The notes below the pieces were generated by a model. That model saw nothing but the letters and a program-made list of their open reading frames with translations, made no database searches and had not been told where the DNA came from. A stretch of DNA of 64,000 nucleotides, from assembly GCA_018649725.1 (NCBI GenBank), contig JABIHH010000088.1:101959-165958 (forward strand). Reading direction: 5' to 3'. The position numbers and the translations under genes were made by a program. The DNA comes from Rhodospirillaceae bacterium (GTDB taxonomy: Bacteria; Pseudomonadota; Alphaproteobacteria; Rhodospirillales; UBA2165). This document shows positions 43,144 through 50,878 of the stretch, piece by piece. Each line of letters starts with the position of its first letter. Within the stretch, counting starts at the first letter, position 1.

Positions 43144-43164
43144 GTTTTACCGTTTTAGCATAAC
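43144..43164. promoter_or_regulatory. putative LysR box, site 3 (reverse)
   Basis: On the reverse strand GTTATGC-TAAAAC-GGTAAAAC follows the TTATGC-N6-GKTAW pattern of sites 1 and 2. It lies 26 nt upstream of the LysR start and 119 nt before the divergent ThDP gene, the normal place for an autoregulatory LysR site. Confidence 0.4.
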
Positions 43165-43282
43165 TCATTTAAAAGAATTATATTTGAAGAATACCTCAAA
43201 GCAAGATTAATTGAAAAGCAGAGAGAGGCTCAACAGCTGGGCCGATATTGGATCTAGATCGCGCTATGGGAGTTAAATTATA

Positions 43283-43834
43283 ATGCTGGATGACAAACAG
43301 CCAGACGCATTACCTGACCCGTTAGATGTGTGGTCCGACGAAGTTTTTGACGTTTTGCTCGCCGCTGATATTAAGCATGTTGTTTATGTCCCTGATTCAG
43401 GCCACGCCCGCCTGATTGAACGCGCTATCGCAGAACCTTCTATAAAAGCCACAGTCTTAACGACCGAGGAAGAAGGCATCGGTGTGCTACTTGGAGCCTG
43501 GCTTGGCGGCGAACGCGGCGTTCTTTTGATGCAATCCTCCGGCGCCGGCAATTGTACAAACACCTTATCGCTTGTTCAAAGCTGCCGCTTTCCATTTTTA
43601 ACTTTGGTAACGATGCGCGGCGAATGGGCTGAATTTAACGGCTGGCAGACGCCGATGGGTAAAGTAACGGGACAATCTCTCGAACTTATGGATGTTAAAG
43701 CATATCGCGTCGAGCAATCGGAAGAAGCGGCTGAAGTCGTCTCGGCCGTTGCCGAATCTGTTTTCTGTGGTGATCTAGCCGCAGCAGTACTGCTCTCTCA
43801 GCGCATGATCGGAAAAAAGGAATGGGCGAAGTGA
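43283..43834 (+). CDS. ThDP-dependent decarboxylase, alpha (Pyr-domain) subunit
   Basis: A 183-residue protein holding only the pyrimidine-binding domain, like the alpha chain of sulfopyruvate decarboxylase (ComD). The activating Glu lies in VLTTEEEGIGVLLGAWLGGE (about residue 57), followed by LMQSSGAGNCTNTLSLVQSC. It overlaps the PP-domain gene by 13 nt, so the two chains are cotranslated and form one active site at their interface. It should decarboxylate a 2-oxo acid; which one is unknown. Confidence 0.85.
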   Translation: MLDDKQPDALPDPLDVWSDEVFDVLLAADIKHVVYVPDSGHARLIERAIAEPSIKATVLTTEEEGIGVLLGAWLGGERGVLLMQSSGAGNCTNTLSLVQSCRFPFLTLVTMRGEWAEFNGWQTPMGKVTGQSLELMDVKAYRVEQSEEAAEVVSAVAESVFCGDLAAAVLLSQRMIGKKEWAK

Positions 43835-44427
43835 ATTCAAAATCCACTGCACAACTTGAGCGCCGGGCCGTCGTAAGCGAACTTTTAAAAGATCGAGGTG
43901 ATCTATTATTGGTTACCGGATTGGGATCGCCCAGTTACGATGCCATGGCGGCAGGAGATAATCCGGCAAATTTTTATTTGTGGGGCGCAATGGGCAGCTC
44001 GGTCACCATCGGCCTCGGCCTTGCATTGGCCCAACCCGATCGCCCGGTCATGGTTCTTACGGGTGATGGCGAATTGCTCATGGGGTTAGGTGCATTAGCA
44101 ACTGCTGGAGCAAAGCAACCTGGCAATCTCAGCATCGCTGTTCTGGATAATGAGCGTTACGGTGAGACGGGTATGCAACTTACCCATAGTGCGCAAGGTG
44201 TTGATCTGGCCGGTGTTGCTGCAGCGTGCAATTTTAGCCATACCGAAGTGATCAGAGATCTAAACGACGTCGCGCCATTCGGCCAACGGGCACAAGCAAC
44301 TGATTTCGGTGTGCGGCTCGCTCAGATTAAAATTAAGGCGGAAAGCCCGGAGAAAGTGCTGCCCTCTCGCGACGGCGTGTTTATAACAACCCGCTTTCGC
44401 GCCAATCTCGGTTTCGCAACTCTTTAG
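43822..44427 (+). CDS. ThDP-dependent decarboxylase, beta (PP-domain) subunit
   Basis: A 201-residue partner carrying the diphosphate-binding domain. VTGLGSPSYDAMAAGDNPAN and FYLWGAMGSSVTIGLGLALA are the ComE or phosphonopyruvate decarboxylase pattern, and the ThDP/Mg motif is TGDGELLMGLGALATAGAKQ, ending LDNERYGETGMQ. The start ATG 43822 overlaps the alpha gene; GTG 43831 is an alternative. It converges on the thioesterase gene with a 12-nt gap and no terminator. Confidence 0.85.
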   Translation: MGEVNSKSTAQLERRAVVSELLKDRGDLLLVTGLGSPSYDAMAAGDNPANFYLWGAMGSSVTIGLGLALAQPDRPVMVLTGDGELLMGLGALATAGAKQPGNLSIAVLDNERYGETGMQLTHSAQGVDLAGVAAACNFSHTEVIRDLNDVAPFGQRAQATDFGVRLAQIKIKAESPEKVLPSRDGVFITTRFRANLGFATL

Positions 44428-44438
44428 TAATCGTTCTT

Positions 44439-44924
44439 TTAATTCTTAAGTGATGGAATTTTCATGCTGCCGACCTGTGGCGGGATTGCAAGATCCTTGT
44501 GAGCCGCCAATAGCTCTGCCATTTTTCCCATCGGACCTTCCTTGAACGGCGTAACTTTCTTGTCGGCCAGATTGACATGAAGCACCATGAACTCCTGGGT
44601 TGCGATTGGATATTCCTCAGACGCGTGAACCATCGAGCAAAAATAATGCAGTCGCTTTTCGTCGTAGCCTAGCAACTGGATATTCACTTTAACTTCGTCG
44701 CCAAGTTTTACCTCGCGCTGATAAACAATATGGCTTTCGACCGCGAAAGTGGTCATCGCGTTCGCTTCTTTATAAGGCTTCCCAAGACCGATCATTTCAT
44801 AAAATTGGTCCACTGCATTGAAAAATACGAGCGTGTGATAGGCGATGTTCATATGGCCATTATAATCAACCCATGCTTCTTGTACGGGTTCTTGCCAACT
44901 CGATATCGGTGCCTCAAATGCCAT
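44439..44924 (-). CDS. 4HBT-type hotdog acyl-CoA thioesterase, cassette B
   Basis: A 161-residue paralogue of the 26583 thioesterase, alike along its whole length: VQEAWVDYNGHMNIAYHTLV and VESHIVYQREVKLGDEVKVN. The N-terminal DYNGH motif with its catalytic-type Asp is kept. It likely hydrolyses an aryl or heteroaryl CoA ester made by the 49013 ligase. It is divergent from UbiD gene 2; LysR-like site 2 lies in the spacer. Confidence 0.88.
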   Translation of the reverse strand: MAFEAPISSWQEPVQEAWVDYNGHMNIAYHTLVFFNAVDQFYEMIGLGKPYKEANAMTTFAVESHIVYQREVKLGDEVKVNIQLLGYDEKRLHYFCSMVHASEEYPIATQEFMVLHVNLADKKVTPFKEGPMGKMAELLAAHKDLAIPPQVGSMKIPSLKN

Positions 44925-45031
44925 CTTTCTGTCTCCAATAAACGGAATTTAATACTCCCCGCAGACTTGCAGAGACCATAAAAATATCAGTCTCGGCTGG
45001 TGAGAGTCCAATGTCGAATAGATCAATCACT

Positions 45032-45047
45032 TATGCCGTTTTGTTAT
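45032..45047. promoter_or_regulatory. putative LysR box, site 2
   Basis: TATGCCGTTTTGTTAT, identical to site 1, lies in the 197-nt spacer between the divergent thioesterase (starts 44924) and UbiD 2 (starts 45122) genes, about 75 nt before the latter. An ATCAA block also precedes it, as at site 1. Confidence 0.5.
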
Positions 45048-45121
45048 TTGGGAGCGCTCCGCCGGTCAGGTAAACTCTACGTTCGTGAAGAGCCACGAAG
45101 ACCCGACGGAGATGAACGACC

Positions 45122-46525
45122 ATGCCCGATCAATCCTTTCGAACCATGCTTGCCAATTTGGAGCAACAAGGGGAACTTATCCGCTTTGAAAAAGAAGTTG
45201 ACCCGTTGACCAATATGGCTGCCGTTCAGTATCGCGCCTATAACGAAAGAGGCAAAGCGAGCCTGTTCACAAACATAGCCGGGCATGACGGCTGGAAGGC
45301 GTGTAGCCAAATTATTGCAGATCGCCGCAAATGGGCGATTGGTCTTGGCATCGACGAAAACGCATTATTGAATGAAATTAGCGCGCGCGTGCAACAGACA
45401 ATCGATACCACCACCATCGACGCCAAATCCGCGCCCTGCAAGGAATTTATTCAAACCGGATCTGATGTCGATATCCATGACATCCCCTCGTTAATGACAT
45501 CGGAACAAGATGGCGGGCGCTATCTGGCATCAGGTATCCTGGTTGTCCGGGACCCCGAAACCGGGTTGCGTAATGTATCGATCCATCGCCAACAAATTAC
45601 CGGCAAGAACAAAACCGGCTTGGTGATGGTCCAACGTCATACGCGGCGTATTTATGATAAATATTGCGCCCGCGGTGAAGCCATGCCGGTGTCTATTGCT
45701 TTCGGCTGTCATCCCGCAATTTTTTTTGCCGCCTCTTTTGTCGCCGAGTTTGGCGTTGATGAATTAAGTCTAGCCGGTGGAATACTCGGCGAAGCCGTGC
45801 GGATGGTGGGCTGTGAGACCAATGATTTAGAAGTTCCGGCAGAAGCTGAAATGATATTGGAGGGCGAAGTGCCGCCCGGACTAACCGAGCCTGAAGGCCC
45901 TTACGGCGAAGTCACCGGCACATATGCCAATGGCGGAGAAGCCGAGGTCTTTCAGGTTAAAGCTCTTACCCGCCGTAAGGACCCGATATTTTATGCGCTG
46001 CATTGCGGTGCCCCCGTAACTGACGCGCAATCAACGATGGGCCTTGGCATTGAGGTTGCGACAAAAATGCATTTGAGTAATGTCGAGGGCGGCATCGATT
46101 TGGTAGATATACGCGCCGTTACCGCTGCTGGTGATATGATGCTGGTGCTTAGGCTACGTCCACGCGCACCCGGTCAGGCAAAAACAGCGCTAATGGCGGC
46201 ACTATCGGGACCCTACCTCCATCCCAAGTTAGCAATTGCCGTCGATGAAGATATTGACGCCGAAGATTTACGCCAAATTTCCTGGGCGATAACCACACGG
46301 GTTCATGCATCAGAAGATGTGACCATGATTCCCAAAACACGCGTTTTTGCCCTCGACACTATTTCCGATCGCGTTCCTGGTATGGGGCCCTTCGTTCGCA
46401 TCGGTACAAAATGGATGATCGATGCGACCCTACCGGTGGAAATGAGTGATACAGACCGCAATGAATTTATGGCGGCCTATCCTAAAAATTACAATGATGT
46501 GCGGCTCGAAGATTTTCTGCCATAG
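45122..46525 (+). CDS. UbiD-family decarboxylase 2
   Basis: A 467-residue prFMN-dependent (de)carboxylase. R156 (NVSIHRQQIT), E258 and E263 (PEGPYGEVTGTY) give the R-E-E triad. AKSAPCKEFIQTGSDVDIHD and a C-terminal DATLPVEMSDTDRNEFMAAY fit the family. The nearest ribosome-site-like element (GGAG) is a distant 12 nt before ATG 45122. It is followed by a MaoC-like dehydratase gene after 26 nt, likely cotranscribed. The substrate is unknown, and sequences differ much from UbiD 1 and 3, which suggests three substrates or a heteromeric enzyme. Confidence 0.9.
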   Translation: MPDQSFRTMLANLEQQGELIRFEKEVDPLTNMAAVQYRAYNERGKASLFTNIAGHDGWKACSQIIADRRKWAIGLGIDENALLNEISARVQQTIDTTTIDAKSAPCKEFIQTGSDVDIHDIPSLMTSEQDGGRYLASGILVVRDPETGLRNVSIHRQQITGKNKTGLVMVQRHTRRIYDKYCARGEAMPVSIAFGCHPAIFFAASFVAEFGVDELSLAGGILGEAVRMVGCETNDLEVPAEAEMILEGEVPPGLTEPEGPYGEVTGTYANGGEAEVFQVKALTRRKDPIFYALHCGAPVTDAQSTMGLGIEVATKMHLSNVEGGIDLVDIRAVTAAGDMMLVLRLRPRAPGQAKTALMAALSGPYLHPKLAIAVDEDIDAEDLRQISWAITTRVHASEDVTMIPKTRVFALDTISDRVPGMGPFVRIGTKWMIDATLPVEMSDTDRNEFMAAYPKNYNDVRLEDFLP

Positions 46526-46551
46526 TCAGGCGTACTTACAAATTTGAGAAA

Positions 46552-47424
46552 ATGACGATGTCTGAAAACTTAAATACCCTTAAAGACTGGATCGGCAATA
46601 CAGAAACGATCCACGATTTTATTTCGCCAACAACAATCGCCGGCATGTCAGCAACACTTGACCGTGATGACGCCGATCCTGTATTTGGCGATGCCATTCC
46701 GGCCAGTTGGCATTGGTTGTTTTTTAATAAAGCGGCAAAACGCTCGCAACTCGGCATTGATGGTCATCCGGCTCGGGGTGGCTTCCTGCCGCCGGTTCCT
46801 CTACCGCGCCGGATGTGGGCCGGCAGTAAAGTCGACCTTCTCAAACCCTTAGAGGTTGGCAGTAAAATTACCCGGCTTTCAACAATCGAAAATGTCACCA
46901 TAAAGGAAGGTAAGACCGGGCCGTTGGTTTTTGTCGACATTAACCACCAAGTTTCCGGAAACGATGGAACCGCTGTTACCGATTTGCAGACAGTCGTTTA
47001 TCGCGACAATCCTGAAAAAACCAATGCGCCTTCACAAAATAATTCCAAGGCAAAGCCGCTCCCCGGTAATGCACTGTGGTCTGAGACTTTTACGCCAGAC
47101 ACAGTTTTGTTGTTTCGTTATTCAGCGCTGACATTTATCGGCCACCGCATTCACTATGATCGTGATTACACGATCAATGAGGAAGGCTATCCGGCACTCC
47201 TCGTGCATGGCCCATTGACGGCAACAATCTTGTTGGATTTGTGTCGACGCAGATTACCTGAGCGTGAGATAACGGGCTTTCACGTACGCGCTACCGGTCC
47301 TCTTTTCGACAACGCGCCGTTTACCATCCACGGGAAAATGGCTGACTCACAGTCGGACGCCGAACTCTGGGCAGTCAATCCAGATGGCGAACTGGCCATG
47401 AGTATTGCCGTAAAATTAGCCTAA
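46552..47424 (+). CDS. MaoC/HTD2-type hydroxyacyl-CoA dehydratase (mesaconyl-C4-CoA hydratase-like)
   Basis: A 290-residue double-hotdog hydratase. The N-terminal FAS1-type hotdog contains HWLFFNKAAKRSQLGIDGHP, then RGGFLPPVPLPRRMWAGSKV, a pattern of fungal HTD2 and mesaconyl-C4-CoA hydratase relatives. The C-terminal hotdog has FRYSALTFIGHRIHYDRDYT and YPALLVHGPLTATILLDL with the catalytic His. It would add or remove water on a 2-enoyl-CoA. It follows UbiD 2 and converges on UbiD 3 with only 2 nt between stops. Start ATG 46552 or 46558. Confidence 0.85.
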   Translation: MTMSENLNTLKDWIGNTETIHDFISPTTIAGMSATLDRDDADPVFGDAIPASWHWLFFNKAAKRSQLGIDGHPARGGFLPPVPLPRRMWAGSKVDLLKPLEVGSKITRLSTIENVTIKEGKTGPLVFVDINHQVSGNDGTAVTDLQTVVYRDNPEKTNAPSQNNSKAKPLPGNALWSETFTPDTVLLFRYSALTFIGHRIHYDRDYTINEEGYPALLVHGPLTATILLDLCRRRLPEREITGFHVRATGPLFDNAPFTIHGKMADSQSDAELWAVNPDGELAMSIAVKLA

Positions 47425-47426
47425 GC

Positions 47427-48932
47427 TCATTCGTCAAACGGTGTTTCTTCAAAGACATCAATCTTCGGTGCTTTGCCTTCAAAACCTACCTCGTTCCAAC
47501 GTTCTACGGCACTCTCATAGGCTTTTTTGGATAGCTTGCTGCGCGGCGAAAAGCTATCGATATATTTGAATTCCATACAAGCGTTGATGAGACATTTTGA
47601 CCCCCACGGGCGTTCTTCCGGAGGATTTAGGCTCGGATCTAAATAGGTGCTCCAGGTTTCCCGCAAGATATCGATAGAGTCTTTTGGGCGGGATCGGGTA
47701 ACCATTGCCCAAATCACCTCAGACAGATTGGATGCATCAACATCATCATCAACAACCACGATATATTTGGAGAAATAAGCGCCGCCCATGCATTGGGCAG
47801 CCAGCGCCATCACTTGTGCGGCATGACCGGCATACATCTGCTTAATGGAAACCACAGTCATACCCCAGCCGGCGGCCTCGGGCGGAGACCACACTGCTTT
47901 AATGCCAGGCACACCCATACCGTCCAAATCATTCCAGATTTTCGATGCCCGTGTCATCGCCCAGAACAAGCCGCATTCATTCGAGGGCCAGTCGGCCATC
48001 AATGCGCTGGTGAGGATAGGATTATCTTTATAACGCACGCGTTCGATCCTGATATACGGCGTTGGGCGTTCCGGCCGACCGTAATAGCCGGTAAATTCGC
48101 CAAACGGCCCCTCAGCGAAAGTTTCGTCAGGATAACAGAAACCCTCGACAATAATTTCTGCGCCGGCGGGTAATGTCAGTCCGGTAAGATCACTTTCGAA
48201 GACTTCAATCGGCTGACCCGAAATGCCGCCGTAATAATCATATTCTGACTGGGTTTTAGGGAAACTGGTCGCGGCAACAATAAATAAAAGCGGGTCAATG
48301 CCGTACACACCGGCGACCGGTGCTGGCTTGCCCATCGCCCACCATTTTTCCCGGTCGAGCAAAGCATCTTTGCCGGGCGAGACGTAAAAGCCGACTTCGT
48401 TTTTATCTTTAATCATTTGCCGGTAGGTGCCGAGATTAATGCGGCCGCTTTCCGGGTCTTGGGTGATCACCGCATCGCAAGTGCCAAGATATTCGCCGCC
48501 ATCGAGGGGCCACATGCGCGGGGCCGGAAATTTAGTTATGTCCACCTCATCACCATTTTCGATGTTTTGGTTAACCACAGCCTCGTCTTCGCGCACGGTT
48601 GAAGGGCCGAGTTTATCGCCCATCTTGTCTTTGAGAATTTTCACCACTTCAACATGATCGTCGGTAGGCTCTTCATGGATCGCCAGGCAAATGCGTTTGA
48701 GACTGCTACCCAACATGTTGTAGAGCCCACGATGGCCTTCATGCCCGGTGAGGTTTTCAAACATCAAAGCCGGGCTGCCAATTTCCTTGCCACTCAAATA
48801 AGCCAATGTTGATGATTCAAGGTTGGTGCTGACCTCGGCGGTAATTCTTTTGAGCTCGCCGTGCTCCTCAAGTATCTCCAACCATTTTTCGAGATTGCTC
48901 AGCGGTGCTTTGTTCGATAATTGATCGGCCAC
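47427..48932 (-). CDS. UbiD-family decarboxylase 3
   Basis: A 501-residue member, the longest of the three. The triad is R171 (NLGTYRQMIKD), E274 and E279 (AEGPFGEFTGYYG). MWPLDGGEYLGTCDAVITQD, then YDYYGGISGQPIEVFES, point to the branch that holds phenolic and anaerobic aromatic decarboxylases; this is an impression, not a computed placement. It lies 80 nt downstream of the CoA ligase gene at 49013 on the same strand, so decarboxylation and CoA activation may be linked. Confidence 0.9.
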   Translation of the reverse strand: MADQLSNKAPLSNLEKWLEILEEHGELKRITAEVSTNLESSTLAYLSGKEIGSPALMFENLTGHEGHRGLYNMLGSSLKRICLAIHEEPTDDHVEVVKILKDKMGDKLGPSTVREDEAVVNQNIENGDEVDITKFPAPRMWPLDGGEYLGTCDAVITQDPESGRINLGTYRQMIKDKNEVGFYVSPGKDALLDREKWWAMGKPAPVAGVYGIDPLLFIVAATSFPKTQSEYDYYGGISGQPIEVFESDLTGLTLPAGAEIIVEGFCYPDETFAEGPFGEFTGYYGRPERPTPYIRIERVRYKDNPILTSALMADWPSNECGLFWAMTRASKIWNDLDGMGVPGIKAVWSPPEAAGWGMTVVSIKQMYAGHAAQVMALAAQCMGGAYFSKYIVVVDDDVDASNLSEVIWAMVTRSRPKDSIDILRETWSTYLDPSLNPPEERPWGSKCLINACMEFKYIDSFSPRSKLSKKAYESAVERWNEVGFEGKAPKIDVFEETPFDE

Positions 48933-49012
48933 ATTTATTCTCCCTTAAATCAAGTTTCCTCAACATTTAGTATCGACCATTTGCCGCTTTTTTTACCTAC
49001 CCTTGGTTAGTT

Positions 49013-50590
49013 CTATTTACGCAGCTTAAAACGCTGGATTTTTCCCGTCGCTGTTTTTGGCAGATCATCAACAAAATTAAACCAGCGTGGATATTTGTAA
49101 TGTTGGAGCCCTGACAGACAGTGTTCTTTCAACTCTTCAAGCAGCTCGGGGTTTTCTGCGCTGCCTTCACTTAAAATTATCCAGGCTTCTGGCTTAATGA
49201 GATCGTTCTCATCCTTGCGCCCTACCACGGCTGCCTCAAGCACGGCGGCGTGCTCGATCAAGCGGGCTTCAATCTCAAAGGGCGAACACCAAAGACCGCC
49301 GATCTTCAACATATCATCACCGCGCCCGCCAAAAAAGAACCAGCCGTCTTCGTCTTGGTAAGAGTTGTCGCCCATACTTAGCCAGCCATCTGGCAACATA
49401 GTGGCAGCGGTTTTTTCCGGATTGTTCCAATAGTATTTAGCGATCGAGCCACCTTTGATGTGAACGGTGCCTAGCTCGCCTTGCTCGACCGGGTTGCCGT
49501 CGTCATCCACGAGGCGCGCTTCGTAACGATTAACCACCTTCCCGGAGGAGCCCGCCTTTTGCGCCTCGGGGGTATTGGCTATTACGCCGTGGAGAACCTC
49601 GGTAGAACCATAAACTTCGATAATAAGCGTGCCTGTTTTATCTTTCCAACGATTGAAGACATCACCCGGCAATGCCTCTCCAGCAGAAACGCACCTTCGA
49701 AGTGAAGATACATTTGATGGATGGGAACTCAGATATTCCAGCTGTTGGGCATAAAGGGTTGGGACGCCAAAAAATACCGTTGGCTTAAATTGTTCTATAA
49801 TTTCAAAAGTCATATCGGGTGACACGCGGCGGTCGGTCAGCACGGCCGAGCAGCCAATATAAAGCGGGAATGTCAAAACATTGCCAAAGCCATAGGAGTG
49901 AAACATCTTGCTGGCGGAAAAGCAGATATCATCTTCCTCGAGGCCAATGAAATCGACGCCGGAGCCCTGGCTGGAATAGAGAATTGCTTTGTGAGAATGG
50001 ACGACCCCTTTTGGGTGACCGGTTGATCCTGATGAATAGAGCCAAAAACAATCATCTTCCGGCCCCGCTTTGGCTGGCTCCAGTTGGGGCGATGCCGAGG
50101 CAGTCAACTCCGCCACCGATCCCTCACCAACAGACCGCAAGACAACTTCAGGTTTAGTTTTTGCTCCAGCCAAACCAGCCTCGACAGCTTCCGCAAATTC
50201 AGGACTGTAAACTAATATTTTACAGCCGGAATCTTCAATTAGATAAGTGTAGTCGCCGGCGGCGAACATCGTGTTGACCGGCACCGGAACATAGCCGGCT
50301 TTAATAGCGCCAAAAAACAGATAGAGAAACTCAGGGCAATCTTTGACGACCATGAGGATGCGGTCTCCCGGCTGGGCACCGAGCGATGTAAAAACATTGC
50401 CAGATCGGTTTACCTGTTCCGCCAGATCAGCAAACGTAACGTTGCCGTCGGCAGTGTAATAAACCACCTTGTCACCACGCCCTTCGGATAAATGGCGATC
50501 AATAAAAGGAACAGCTACGTTAAAAACCGGCGAAGTTTTAATTGCCGGAGGATTGACCGATTGATCAAGGGTAACCGTATTATCCATCAT
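49013..50590 (-). CDS. benzoate-CoA ligase family acyl-CoA synthetase, cassette B
   Basis: A 525-residue paralogue of the 27103 ligase. FWLYSSGSTGHPKGVVHSHK, FFGVPTLYAQQLEYL, CVSAGEALPGDVFNRWKDKT, SMGDNSYQDEDGWFFFGGRG and the terminal PKTATGKIQRFKLRK are all present. A GGGAGGG site precedes the double start (ATG 50590 or 50587). It is divergent from the cassette B hydroxylase operon (289 nt apart), so both are likely coregulated. Confidence 0.9.
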   Translation of the reverse strand: MMDNTVTLDQSVNPPAIKTSPVFNVAVPFIDRHLSEGRGDKVVYYTADGNVTFADLAEQVNRSGNVFTSLGAQPGDRILMVVKDCPEFLYLFFGAIKAGYVPVPVNTMFAAGDYTYLIEDSGCKILVYSPEFAEAVEAGLAGAKTKPEVVLRSVGEGSVAELTASASPQLEPAKAGPEDDCFWLYSSGSTGHPKGVVHSHKAILYSSQGSGVDFIGLEEDDICFSASKMFHSYGFGNVLTFPLYIGCSAVLTDRRVSPDMTFEIIEQFKPTVFFGVPTLYAQQLEYLSSHPSNVSSLRRCVSAGEALPGDVFNRWKDKTGTLIIEVYGSTEVLHGVIANTPEAQKAGSSGKVVNRYEARLVDDDGNPVEQGELGTVHIKGGSIAKYYWNNPEKTAATMLPDGWLSMGDNSYQDEDGWFFFGGRGDDMLKIGGLWCSPFEIEARLIEHAAVLEAAVVGRKDENDLIKPEAWIILSEGSAENPELLEELKEHCLSGLQHYKYPRWFNFVDDLPKTATGKIQRFKLRK

Positions 50591-50758
50591 GAAATTTTTC
50601 CCTCCCCATCAAATATTTTTAAATTCCTGCTCACAGAAAACGGTACCAAAAACCAAACAACACCGACTTATCGTCCACTTCTTTATTAACTCGGATCAAA
50701 ATTACGGTATTCATATGATTTAGCGGATGCTAAGCCATAATAGTTACCAGTGACCAAT

Positions 50759-50778
50759 ATCAATTAGGTATAGTTGAT
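50759..50778. promoter_or_regulatory. dyad between divergent cassette B genes
   Basis: ATCAATTA (50759-50766) and TAGTTGAT (50771-50778) are inverted 8-mers with one T-G mismatch and a 4-nt spacer, 100 nt before the hydroxylase operon and 170 nt before the ligase start. It may bind the regulator of this divergent promoter pair. It is unlike the dyad of cassette A. Confidence 0.35.
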
Positions 50779-50878
50779 TGACCGAAACACTATTGGTACC
50801 GCCCTTGGTTAGACGCTACTCATAGAGGTAGAAAATCGGCACAAATTTGCGGAAAATGGTATTTAAAGAGAGGGATTG

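Noticed and set aside
49002..50815. CCCTTGGTTAG repeated at 49002 and 50805 as an operator
   Set aside because: An 11-nt match in two AT-rich spacers without symmetry or consistent distance to promoters is weak evidence.
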